Below are positions 46,649-55,984 of a stretch of 64,000 bases of DNA, one piece after another. Within the stretch, counting starts at the first letter, position 1. Each line of letters opens with the position of its first letter. The notes beneath the pieces are model-generated. The model saw only the letters and a list, made by a program, of their open reading frames with translations. It ran no database searches and was not told the DNA's origin. The translations under genes and the position numbers were made by a program. The stretch comes from Psococerastis gibbosa. Its lineage: Eukaryota > Arthropoda > Insecta > Psocodea > Psocidae. Location: positions 25,730,001-25,794,000 of the forward strand of contig OZ020484.1 in NCBI GenBank assembly GCA_963971405.1, in the 5' to 3' direction.

Positions 46649-46821
46649 CAAGGCCGTAGCCAGAATTTTTTTCGGGGGGGGGGGGGGGGTTTAGAAATTT
46701 CATTGGATATTACATAGTGGTTTTTATTTTTCCTCTCAAAATCCAAGTCTATCTAGTATCAAGCCTTTTCATTTCGGGGGAGGGGGGGGGGGGGTTTGAA
46801 CCCCCCTTGGCTACGGCCTTG
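46649..46821. mobile_element. hAT-type MITE, 173 bp (CAAGGCCGTAGCCAG ends)
   Basis: ACTGTATG at 46641-46648 is repeated exactly at 46822-46829. The TIRs are CAAGGCCGTAGCCAG and TTGGCTACGGCCTTG. Long G-runs lie inside the left end and near the right end, with a C-run at the right TIR. This end is related to that of 26971-27167. Noncoding. Confidence 0.9.
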
Positions 46822-46829
46822 ACTGTATG

Positions 46830-47884
46830 TGTGCCATTTGCAATGTAAAAATAGTGAATTGAAAATTTTAGGGACCAATTATTTTTAATTTTTAAACCTG
46901 CACTAGAGAAACAGTTGCCAAAATATTTCCAAGGTAAGACTTACATTTTCGCAGTTTTGAGTTATAAATATTGGGTTACTAGGGGAAAGAAGAAGAAGGG
47001 TTACTAGATTTTCCAAACGGTCAAAAGGCGGAGGAAAAATGTGAAAATATACATGCAGTAAAAGGTACAAAATAGAAGGTTCTAAAACATTTTCCATGAC
47101 TGTGTTCTTTTGTCCCCAACATAATTTTACTGATTTCAGCCACTTTTTTGCTCACTCTCGTAAACTGTCAGAGGCCTCCTAGACCCTGACCCCTAGCAGC
47201 TACTTATCTAACTTCGGCACAAAGAAATACAAAGTGAGCTTCACAAGTAGAGGCATTGTAAGCAGTCCCGTTAACAACCAATCCTATTGTAATAAATAAC
47301 GTATTGTTTGGTAAGCTAGTCATCTGGCGTGCACCAGTTCAATATCGCACGCGAGAGAAGTTGTTCCGGGAATTCCTTTAATCACAGACCTGACATGATG
47401 CATATGTTATGCAAGCTGTGAGCCAACAAGTTGTAATGTAAACAAACACATTCGGCTGCTGGAAAAATGGTCCAGCACAGAGTACCTATTATTATATAGA
47501 ACTTTAAGGACGCATGACGCACTGATACTCGTTTGCGCCACAGAAAAACGACATTTCCTTGACAACCATTTGACTATCTACTATTCACTATAGGACTATG
47601 GGTACAACGATGCAACGCTTGATTTCAGAATTCTGCAGACAGTACAAATTCGTCGCACCTAGACTAATGTACTGGGTTGCCCATTGGCTCCTTCGTTTCG
47701 CGCGGAAAATATGTCCGTCTCAGACTCTCAGGACACGACTCACGAGTAAGGGCCGAGCCCACCAACCTATGAAATGACTCGGTATGCTGGACGGCACTGT
47801 GCATTTATAAGGGTGTTGGACACGACCCTTAAAGGCGCGGGGTGAATTCGTCAACAGTAGGTCACTTGTTAGATTACTTGTGAA
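46830..47884. other. no supported gene
   Basis: Nothing recognised. Confidence 0.4.
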
Positions 47885-48155
47885 CATATTCCTATGTCTT
47901 CTTCTGAGGTCACAATGTCAACGATTGGTTGGCATATCATCCTACAGCTCTCTCGGTCCTGCGCCTTCCTATTCAGCGCTTGGCACGTTCGAGCTCTTGC
48001 GTCCTTCTTCAGTAATGTTGATCCACGAATTCCTTCTTCGGCCACCCTCTTCTATTAGTTCCTTCCACTGTGCCCTCAATGATGGTGTGCACCAGATTTT
48101 CGTGTCTTATTAAATTCCCTACCCATTTCGCTCTTCTACTGTTTACACGCCGAAA
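47885..48155 (-). pseudogene. LINE ORF2 C-terminus, another family
   Basis: The minus frame reads RRAKWVGNLIRHENLVHTII, then EGTVEGTNRRGWPKKEFVDQ. This is the RRxxWVGHxIRHDxLxxTIIEGxxxG segment common in insect LINEs. After a stop, QELERAKR continues the homology, and the copy ends in a CAGAAGAAG tail. It carries at least two stops. Confidence 0.8.
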
Positions 48156-48244
48156 CCGCATTCATTAATTCGTCTACTACAAACACGGTGTTCTAGATTT
48201 TTAATGCCTTATTTGATCCCTAAGTAATTGCAACTTTAGTAGAG

Positions 48245-48508
48245 ATGGTTTTAGAGTCTGTGGCGGATTTAGTAATGAGTGATTTACAGGATAAGGGATG
48301 CAACGTGAAATTTTGCGTCAAACTGGGCAAAACTTTTAAGGAAACCCATCAACTTTTTAAACAAGCTTATGGAGATGATGTTCTCAGTATACGAGGTGTT
48401 ATGAATGATTTACACGATTAAAAAAATTGCCAACAGTCAACTGAAGATGACCCTCGACCAGGGATACCCCCAACGGATGACGTTCATGTCCAGAAAGCAT
48501 TACATTAA
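48245..48508 (+). pseudogene. mariner transposase N-terminus, frameshifted
   Basis: ATG at 48245 opens 58 codons beginning MVLESVADLV and including NVKFCVKLGKTFKETHQLFK and QAYGDDVLSIRGVMNDLH, with TAA at 48419-48421. In a shifted frame, 48437-48508 encodes STEDDPRPGIPP-TDDVHV and a stop. IKFC-KLGKT-ET---L-QAYGDD-LS---V--W and STEDD-RPGRP are signatures of the N-terminal DNA-binding half of mariner transposases. The catalytic DDE/D part is not visible, and I found no terminal repeats. The copy is dead. Confidence 0.85.
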
Positions 48509-49302
48509 ACAAAATATACAATCTATTTGAGATGATCCAAGGGTAGCTAATGTCAAGGGTCTTAGACTCTTAATAGTCAACCAATGAAATGAGGGCATTC
48601 AATCGCATTGTGAATGGAAAATATTGTTAAAGAAGCCTCGACACTAACTTACATTTCGCAAACAAACCCAAAAGGAGACTACGAATGGTAAGCCAAATAA
48701 TATATCAGCATTTACATTCAAGAAAGCAAACAAACCCCAAGTCATGGGGTCGTGTAGCTTAACAGATGACCATAACTTAAGGAAAAATATTGCAGTAAGC
48801 GCGAAAGATCCTCGCTGAAGATCACATATCCATGGTAGAATAAACAGAACCAATTTGAAACCTCCGAGGCGCTAAGTGTTTTCCTTCCTTGGACCCAGCC
48901 ATCAGGAATAATAATTGGTATGATAGAGTACAATGAAGCAGTTAAAATGATTGATTAAGTAAGAACAGTTGGTAAAAACGTATCTGTGACATTTTAAGGA
49001 TAGGTAGAGAAAACTTGACGCCAGCCAAGTTCTTAGGATGATTTTGGGAACGGGGGCTGGAATAGGCGTCGAATAAGCAGTACGGACACGTCCGCAGCGG
49101 CAGCTGGGACTGCATGTGCAGCGCGGCGCTGCAGTTTACGGCGTTATTTACGGCCAACCCACGGCCAACAATTCCCCTACGAGATCCAAACTTAGCGGAA
49201 ATGTAAATAGGGGATAACACGGGGCACAAGTTCAACCGACTACAGCTGATAAGAATGCTTAAGAAGACCTCGTACGATAACGTTTGAAATACATGCATAT
49301 TG
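48509..49302. other. no supported gene
   Basis: A 118-codon minus frame at 48942-49298 is unrecognised. Confidence 0.35.
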
Positions 49303-49310
49303 GTTGAGAT

Positions 49311-49630
49311 CAGAGGCGTAAAGTTTTAGAATGTTGGCGAGGGCAAAACTAAGTAGACCTTATGACGTCATCAGGCAGGATAAGGAAAAAATTAAAATAT
49401 AGCAAAATAGTAGGGTTTTACGCATTTTAATAGTAGTTAAGTATAGCTGTAGATTTTACAAAGCTAAAAAAGGAATGCTTATATTCATATTGCAGCAAAG
49501 GGGCCAGGGGGTCTCCATGAACCACGTCTTACAGTGCTCCTCGAGGCTGAGGGGCAAAGCCCCCCCCCCCAAAAGGAGCAGGGGCAAGATGGACCGGACC
49601 GTGCCCCCCCCCCACAACTTTACGCCCCTG
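49311..49630. mobile_element. hAT-type MITE, 320 bp (CAGAGGCGTAAAGTT ends)
   Basis: GTTGAGAT at 49303-49310 is repeated exactly at 49631-49638. The TIRs are CAGAGGCGTAAAGTT and AACTTTACGCCCCTG. C-runs lie near the right end. Noncoding. A CAG(A/G)GGCGTAA end with an 8-bp duplication is a typical hAT arrangement. Confidence 0.9.
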
Positions 49631-49813
49631 GTTGAGATACGTTAATGGGGCGCACTTATGGATACATCTTCCTGACTATAGAAATCCACTAATTCATCAC
49701 CCCCCTCCCCCATCCAAGAATTTCTAAATCCGCCAGTCGTTTCTTCCATTACTATGGCCAATCGGTGTTAGCGACGACCACACAATAAATGTACGGAATG
49801 TTACCTAATTGAT

Positions 49814-50080
49814 ACGTACATATCGCTACTTCGAAAGAAAAAGGGCACAACTCAAAATCTGTGAATTCACAGAAATTGAAGTTAAAGTTTTTTGAAATAA
49901 TGAATTAGGCTACCAGACGGTTCCCGCCAAATAGAAAACGGTACAACTGCCCTCGCGGGGAAAATATACACACTATATTAACCAAAAATAGATTTTTTTA
50001 ACAATATTTGAGTGTTATTAAGTCAAAATCGACAAGTTTTGAGTTGTGTCTTTTTTCTTCCGAAGTAGCGATATGTACGT
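49814..50080. mobile_element. foldback MITE, family TCGCTACTTCGAAAG, copy 2
   Basis: The outer 20 bp, ACGTACATATCGCTACTTCG, are repeated as a perfect reverse complement at 50061-50080. Pairing continues through GAAAGAAAAAGG-CACAACTC. The interior matches 40452-40710. Because the palindrome includes the flank-like ACGTACATA, the true element border is unclear. Confidence 0.8.
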
Positions 50081-50750
50081 ACGATAGATTCCTATGAAAT
50101 TTGATTTTTTACACGAATTAAGATTTACCCCTCTGGGTGTTTTATTAATGATCAACTGACACAACAATATGATTATGAGCAGCTTCACTATAACCTACAA
50201 ATTTTCCTTTCATGTGGCATACTTTAATAAAATGCTTGTGTAAGAATAAAAAATATATACTGTATAATTGAAAATTCCTGTCCAACACTTCTACAGCATG
50301 TATGTTTTTAAAATAAAATTTCATCGTAAACCCATGAATCCCAAAGGGGATTTCTAACAAGATTCTGCGAAATAATCCGGGAATAATGACACAGGTTCTA
50401 TCAACAATATAACGAGTGGTGAGTTGGAGTCCAAGGCAATTAAAGCGTAAGCCCATAAACTATTGAGATAGCGCCATTGTTAGCTCATTTAGAATAATCC
50501 ATGCTGGTTTATTGAATTTTTATTGACAATTAAAACATGAGCTTGTCATATTAAAACCGGCCTTCTTCAAATACCTATTTCGTTTTTATTTCACGTAAAT
50601 ATTGCTCTATTATTGAATTGTCATGATCGCGGGCTATTTCATCATAGCAATTGCCATTTTTTCGGTATTTTCAGAAGCCATAAATTTTTGAGTTTGATAT
50701 GATCAATAAACAATTACACTGAGACTGCAACCTTCACCATCAAATTATTT
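50081..50750. other. no supported gene
   Basis: A 103-codon minus frame at 50145-50456 is unrecognised. Confidence 0.35.
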
Positions 50751-50858
50751 TGTATTTTCTTTACCTGCTTTATGTTTTGTGTTTTTATTAAAACTTCGGG
50801 GCTACTCCAGACCCTAGCCACCACGATTGGGTTTCAAAATTTGATCCTGTTGTACTCA

Positions 50859-50931
50859 GAGCAGCAGTCTCCAAGGTCCAGATTGCCACGATCATCGCCA
50901 ATCTTCGTTAGAAGAGGCATATAAAGAAGAA
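50859..50931 (+). mobile_element. LINE family A 3' end nested in the inverted-repeat element
   Basis: GTACTCA at 50852-50858 recurs at 50932-50938, consistent with a short target duplication. The insert reads RAAVSKVQIATIIANLR, then a stop, and ends AAAGAAGA. It belongs to the same family as 26361 and 33515. Confidence 0.7.
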
Positions 50932-50943
50932 GTACTCATAAAT

Positions 50944-51024
50944 TGTGTAAGTGAGGGCTTTATAACCCTCTAAGCTTAGTAATGGAACAAAAAGACAACA
51001 TTTATTTATTTATTTATTAATTCA
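50944..51024 (+). mobile_element. SINE 3' fragment
   Basis: TGTAAGTGAGGGCTTTATA, AACAAAAAGACAACATTTAT and (TTTA)n match the 3' part of the SINE at 52208-52382. The tRNA-like head is missing. Confidence 0.7.
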
Positions 51025-51650
51025 ATGCACATGTATGAAATGAATCATTTCACTGGCAATCATGGCATTTTGTAATATGAGTTAAAGCTGAGATTTAAAA
51101 AAAAATGGATGAGTCAATTTGACGAAATCAAATAATTCCTCTTTTCACCGCCACAAAGATTATGAAAATGAGCAGATGAAAATTTCCACAAAAAGAATTT
51201 CAATAAATCAGTCAATTTCCGTTTGCTCATCTGAAATATTTCGACTTTAAGACAACTCGATAAAGTGCATTTAATGAGATTCTATAGAATTTATAATTAG
51301 TCATAAATCATTATAGATACGACCTTTGTTGTTATAGAACGCATGCATATTGTATTAATTTTTCTTCTGACAATTTTCAATGTTGCTATGGAAGGAGGAA
51401 TTAATTTCGTCAGATTGGCTCAGCCATTTTTTGGTTACAAAATATTTTAAAATCACTGCCTTACCTCATATTAAAAAATGCCAGGATTGCCAAGTAATAT
51501 GAATTATTTCATACATTTGCATTTGCTGAACAGTTCCATTAGGAGTACAACAGATTCTAATTTTGAAACCAAATCGTGATGGCTAGGGTCTGGAGAAACC
51601 CCGAAGTTTTAATAAAAACACAATACATAAAGCAGGTGAAGTAAATATAG

Positions 51651-51925
51651 AGTCAACCAAAGGCATAAAGCATGAAAATGGTATGCATACACATAACAAA
51701 GGATTCTTTGCCGGTGGTAAGTACGGGACAGGGATTCGTGCCTACATCTCAGATCACTAATTTAATATTTATCTTACCATCATCCATTATTGGGTTCATT
51801 TTTCCATTATTTTCGAATAAATGGGACCCATGTCTTGTGGGGACTCACGGCATTCAGCCTGGTCAATATGCAGGGTCGGAAGTAGCTACGGACATGATCA
51901 CGCACAAACTCAACACTACCTTTCC
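51651..51925. other. no supported gene
   Basis: A 107-codon plus frame at 51672-51995 begins here and runs into the MITE. It has no recognised domain. Confidence 0.35.
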
Positions 51926-51928
51926 TAT

Positions 51929-52140
51929 GGCGTGTATTCCACTTGTCAATATTCCGTCATTTGTGATTAAAAAAAAGTTGAGCTTTTTGTTTTAAGGAGA
52001 CTATTATGTAGATACTTAACTTATCTATTATAAATTATAATTTATAATAGATAAGTTAAGTATCTACAGTCTCCTTAAAACGAAAATCTCAACTTTTTTT
52101 AGTCACAAACGACGGAATATTGACAAGTGGAATACACGCC
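51929..52140. mobile_element. Harbinger-type palindromic MITE #5 (subfamily B, 212 bp)
   Basis: The ends are GGCGTGTATTCCACTTGTCA and its exact complement. The whole element is nearly one hairpin, with a core TTTTAAGGAGACTATTATGT whose right copy lacks about 7 bp. The flanks are TAT and TAA, so the 3-bp target duplication is imperfect. The ends differ from the GGCGCCCATTCC consensus at a few positions in both arms symmetrically, which keeps the pairing. Confidence 0.82.
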
Positions 52141-52207
52141 TAAGCAATGTACAGTGTATACGATTTAACATAGATTTATAATTGACCATAGAGAATTCGT
52201 CAAATTC

Positions 52208-52382
52208 AGTGGTACAGACTCCGACTTTCACCCCAAAGGTTGTTGGTTCGAGTCCCACGCTTGCTACATTTTCTGGCCATGCTTCGGAGGACATGTAAAG
52301 CAAGTCCCTGGTCTTCCTAGTTGAGTGTAAGAGAGGGCTTTGCAATAGAACAAAAAGTCAACATTTATTTATTTATTTATTT
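52208..52382 (+). mobile_element. full SINE with 18-bp target duplication
   Basis: AGAGAATTCGTCAAATTC at 52190-52207 and AGAGAACTCGTCAAATTC at 52383-52400 differ at one base. Inside, an A-box-like AGTGGTACAGACTC and a B box GGTTCGAGTCC (52245-52255) mark a tRNA-derived Pol III promoter. The 3' part has ACATGTAAAGCAAG, GTAAGAGAGGGCTTTG, AACAAAAAGTCAACA and a terminal (TTTA)n. This is the most complete and probably the youngest SINE in the window. Confidence 0.88.
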
Positions 52383-52400
52383 AGAGAACTCGTCAAATTC

Positions 52401-52634
52401 GAGATTTATAAGCACAGTGGACCAAAAAAAGTAGTCCTGCACGTACTTACAGTACTTGCAACTTACAAGTGTCAAAATTCATATGGTGAGGTATTTGGTA
52501 GAATTCTAAATACTTTGAGCTCAATTAGAAATATTTTTGGAAAATTGGAGGAACAGGTTTTTTATTAGAGGAGGCTGCCGTGTTAGAATTTAGATAAGCA
52601 AGATTTCAATTTGAACAAAGCTGTGTTAATGAAG
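52401..52634. other. no recognised feature
   Basis: Short AT-rich spacer. Confidence 0.4.
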
Positions 52635-52775
52635 AATCGGCTTCGTTGGCAAGATGGTGGCGTATTTGTACATGTGCGAGTCGCTACACACCTTGCGATC
52701 GGAGACGTGTCGTAACTGTACACTAGTATTAGGTTACTTAGTGAGGCGACTAAAGAGTTCAATCGGATACATTAA
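52635..52775 (+). repeat. dispersed repeat, copy 2 (GATCGGAGACGTGTCG family)
   Basis: Matches 4150-4290: TTGGCAAGATGGTGG, TTGCGATCGGAGACGTGTCG and GAGTTCAATCGGATACATT. It carries an extra segment (ACTAGTATTAGGTTACTTAG) between the last two blocks. Its class is unknown. Confidence 0.55.
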
Positions 52776-53375
52776 TTAACTTATTTGTCTGCGATTAACA
52801 TTTAAAACTATAGTTTTTTTAGGCGCGATAAAATATCGGTTCGTAAGAGTACTAGTTAAAATAATCAAGTCATAGGCTAAATTATTGGAAATTCTCGCAT
52901 ATCAAATATTGTAATAAATTGAACGCAACCAAAATATGTGTATGCACAAATTATACAAGTATATTCACGGTGCTTCGATTTAACAACATCTCAATGGATC
53001 GTTTTACATTCAGGGCGTGCGGGGACATACCTACTTTCACTCAGGCACGTATTACCCATACCGCACAATACGCAGGTGCGTAAGGGGCCAAAATTTTAGG
53101 GGCGCCAAATTTTGCAAATTAAATGCATATTGCTTACTCCCATCAGATCAACAAGTGTGATAAGTCTGACAGGTTACTGGCAATGTCTATCATGTAAACG
53201 GTCATTGAGGCCAATGAATATAGCTATATATTTAACGATAGTCCCTCCTCTAGTTACAAGTAATAGCCTAGGTATATAATAGAAAAATATCTCTGAAATA
53301 AAAAATAAATGAAATTCACAGGGGTACGTAATGCCGCATTCTGTAGAACTTTTGACGCTATAAGGGACATCTCGC
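52776..53375. other. no supported gene
   Basis: Nothing recognised. Confidence 0.4.
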
Positions 53376-53969
53376 TTAACATGAAAACCATTGCAGCCGG
53401 TTCAGCTCTAAATCGCATAATAAAATAGCACCAAAGCCATGAGAAATTTTACCAACAAAATAATAAAATAACTGTTTTCTTTTAGTCCATTTACGGTCCT
53501 GGCAGGTCGCAAGACATCTCCTCCCCCGCCGCGCGACACTCGAACTTCTCCATAACCGGACCTGGTCTTTTTTGGGTGACCAGGTTCCTAAAAATTCCCA
53601 AAAAATCGTGTAATTGATGATGGCTCTTTGTGTAGTCCCTGCGCTGCTCGGCCGTTTATCTCTGAATATTTCGTTCACGTAAATGACCCCCGCCTGCCGT
53701 AAAGGCTGTGACCCCGGCTTGCCAAAACCGCCTGAGTTATTTTTCATTGTCCACCACTCTGCAGGCGAACTAATACACAATGGAGCCCTGTCGTAAACCA
53801 CTTTAGGGCCACTACGACGACTTATAAGTACAGTTTCAGGAAACTTTTCTGAAGGTGAAATCATTGTTAGAACTAACTTCGATGGATCAATAACCCTGTA
53901 CATGATAGAGACTGCAAAAAAAACTATCGAAATTTGCGGAACACTTGCAGGTTTGATGGGAGTTAGCAA
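53376..53969 (-). CDS. unrecognised 197-codon minus-strand frame
   Basis: This is the longest open frame in the window apart from the main LINE frame. The codon at its beginning is TTG; the first ATG codes for the M of MYRVIDPSK, about 23 residues in. The product is basic (a KKDQVRLWRSSSVARRGRR stretch near residue 135) and has no domain I recognise. It is not LINE- or transposase-like. Because local G/C content is higher than average, stop codons are rarer, and a chance frame of this length is possible. Confidence 0.22.
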   Translation of the reverse strand: MLTPIKPASVPQISIVFFAVSIMYRVIDPSKLVLTMISPSEKFPETVLISRRSGPKVVYDRAPLCISSPAEWWTMKNNSGGFGKPGSQPLRQAGVIYVNEIFRDKRPSSAGTTQRAIINYTIFWEFLGTWSPKKDQVRLWRSSSVARRGRRCLATCQDRKWTKRKQLFYYFVGKISHGFGAILLCDLELNRLQWFSC

Positions 53970-54051
53970 GTTTGTGATACCCGGAGTAATAAGCGAAGAT
54001 AAAAGGGGCTAGACGAAGGGACTGACATAGCTGCCGGAGCTAAGGTGAAGT

Positions 54052-54086
54052 CATTGAACATATAACACTAGTGTTATATATTCAAT
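54052..54086. mobile_element. 35-bp palindromic micro-insertion with 8-bp TSD
   Basis: GGTGAAGT at 54044-54051 is repeated exactly at 54087-54094. The insert runs CATTGAACATATAACAC-TA-GTGTTATATATTCAAT, a palindrome with one mismatch. A related uninterrupted sequence lies at 39110-39160 (CTAAAGGAAGGTGTAACCAG), where the insert and one GGTGAAG-like copy are absent. The insert is little more than two terminal repeats joined back to back. An 8-bp duplication suggests hAT machinery. Confidence 0.65.
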
Positions 54087-54094
54087 GGTGAAGT

Positions 54095-54785
54095 GTAACC
54101 AGAGGACGCAATGTGAAACCTCAGGTTAAAAAAGGGGGGCACCTAATTACAATAAGTCACAGCAAGTATACAAAAAACCAGACCAGTTTCTAACTAACAA
54201 TATAAAAAAACACTACATTAATAATTAAAACTAATGTTTAGTAATAATTATATATTCCACAGACCGCTGTAATATGAAAAGAATTTACAGAGCACGTCAA
54301 AGAATAAGTCGGAGTCTGTCAATTGGGATTATACGAGAATGACTATGTTTACAAGAGCCGGCGGTGACCACCTTGTAGGTCTTAGGCTAGACTGTCCAAA
54401 AACTAGTCTGCGGCTGAAGACTAGCCTTATCTGCGTCCAAGGATTAGGGAAAAGGCGAAGGATAAGTAGTGATAAGCCCGTTGGAAATTATTTATGGATG
54501 AAGTGTTTTAGAACTAGTTTAGAAGATTTCTGTAAAAAAAAGGCGGCTGGGTGATTAATGCGGTTTGCTGCATTCAATATACAGTATATTTAATTTTCTA
54601 TTTTTCCATCACTATAATACTCCGCTTGTAGTAATCTAGGAAATAATTTATTTTTTGTATTTTTATAATTTATTAATCGTGAGGCTGGTGCGATTATGTG
54701 TTATGTGTCGAATATTGAGGACGAAGCATGCGTTGAACTATATCCCTCTAATGTACAATATAATATTGTAATAATAATATACCTA
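54095..54785. other. no supported gene
   Basis: AT-rich. A 71-codon frame at 54339-54554 is unrecognised. Confidence 0.4.
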
Positions 54786-54793
54786 GTAGGACT

Positions 54794-54959
54794 CGACGTC
54801 ATTTGGGGTCCCAGGGGGTCAAGTCCCCCCCCCCCCCTTGTGATTGGAACAAATCCGACACTGACCCTGACTAACGAGGAAATCGTTACAGCCTTGTTTA
54901 AAAATGTACCCAATTTCCATCTTGCCCCCTCCCTGAAAAATATTGAAATGACGCCCCTG
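54794..54959. mobile_element. hAT-type MITE, 166 bp (CAGGGGCGTCATTT end)
   Basis: GTAGGACT at 54786-54793 is repeated exactly at 54960-54967. The right end reads AAATGACGCCCCTG, so the canonical terminus is CAGGGGCGTCATTT. The left end is CGACGTCATTTGGGG and seems to have lost a few terminal bases. A C-run lies near the left end. Noncoding. Confidence 0.85.
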
Positions 54960-54967
54960 GTAGGACT

Positions 54968-55158
54968 ACTTGGAAATAACCTTTAGGTTTCCTTCTCCTG
55001 TCTGGGTGTTCATTGGGCAAACATGTGTGACCTATGTCTTTGATCCATCGGATGATCAGGACATCTATAGATAATAAAATGTTAATTTGGGGAAATAATT
55101 ACTAGTTTTAATTACTTTTGAAATTATGCTAAAGTTATTGTCATCCTCTATACCTATA
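54968..55158. other. no recognised feature
   Basis: Short spacer. Confidence 0.4.
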
Positions 55159-55488
55159 GTCTATGGCAGTGGCTCTCACCTTTTTTATTGGATGCGAGTG
55201 TTACAGAAATCACTGATTTAGCCCAATTATCAGCTTGATTATAAGACGTTTTATCCAAAAATTGTTATATACAACATTATAATAAAAAAAAGTGGGCGTG
55301 TGTAATTATGTATGCGCGTGAGAAGTTATGCTTCTTTGCCATCATTAAAAATAAAAATAATACGTACGGATAGAATTAAAACACATTTGACGTTCAATTG
55401 TAATTTTTATCACAAACTTTTTATTAAATTTATTTCTTTATTTTGTAAAAATTAAATAACCAGGTTAGGTTAGGCATTAATAAATATT

Positions 55489-55692
55489 TAACAGTAATAA
55501 ATTAATAATATTTAGTGTTAATAATTATATTAAATACAAATATTTTGATTTATATCAAGAAAGAATACGTACGGATAGAACTAAAACACAGATACAAAAC
55601 GGCAGATTCTGTGAACTTTTTCTGTGAACATTTCCTGTGAAATGCGCGCGCATCCTCAAAATTCACTCTCGATCGTAAAGAAGTATAACTTC
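55489..55692 (+). repeat. dispersed repeat, copy 2 (TACGTACGGATAGAACTAAAAC family)
   Basis: Matches 5241-5448 closely from TTTAGTGTTAATAATTATA to AAAGAAGTATAACTTC. A partial extra copy of AATACGTACGGATAGAATTA occurs upstream at 55357-55384, so the family is locally duplicated. Confidence 0.7.
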
Positions 55693-55984
55693 AATTAAAT
55701 AAATGTTTGTAAAAGAACCGGTCCGAGTTTACTCGAACATGCTTTCCAATTTATCAAAATTAGTAGATAGGGAAAATGAATAATTTCACGGTAAATAATT
55801 TTCCTATGGTAAAATTTCCGATATTGCGGGGGGGGGGGGGGTTTGTCCAGCTGACGTCACTGGAGGTGAGGTAAATTCTAGATAGGTCAGACGAACACAA
55901 TACCACACAGCAATAATGGCAGGGCACGCAGTGCATTTGAGCGTTAATTTTCTAAATTTTTCAAAAAACAAAATTTTGCACACA

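Larger units (their letters stand above)
50751..51650. mobile_element. 900-bp element with inverted repeats of about 107 bp
   Basis: The left arm, 50751-50857, and the right arm, 51543-51650, are inverted copies with only about 10-15% differences. Landmarks on the left are ACCTGCTTTATG, TTTATTAAAACTTCGGGG, CTCCAGACCCTAGCCA and CTGTTGTACTC. The interior holds a LINE 3' end and a SINE 3' end that inserted just inside the left arm. No transposase coding is seen. The class is unknown. Confidence 0.75.

Noticed and set aside
52208..52290. tRNA gene on the plus strand
   Set aside because: It has A- and B-box-like motifs but lies inside an 18-bp target duplication with a SINE tail, and it lacks a closed cloverleaf.
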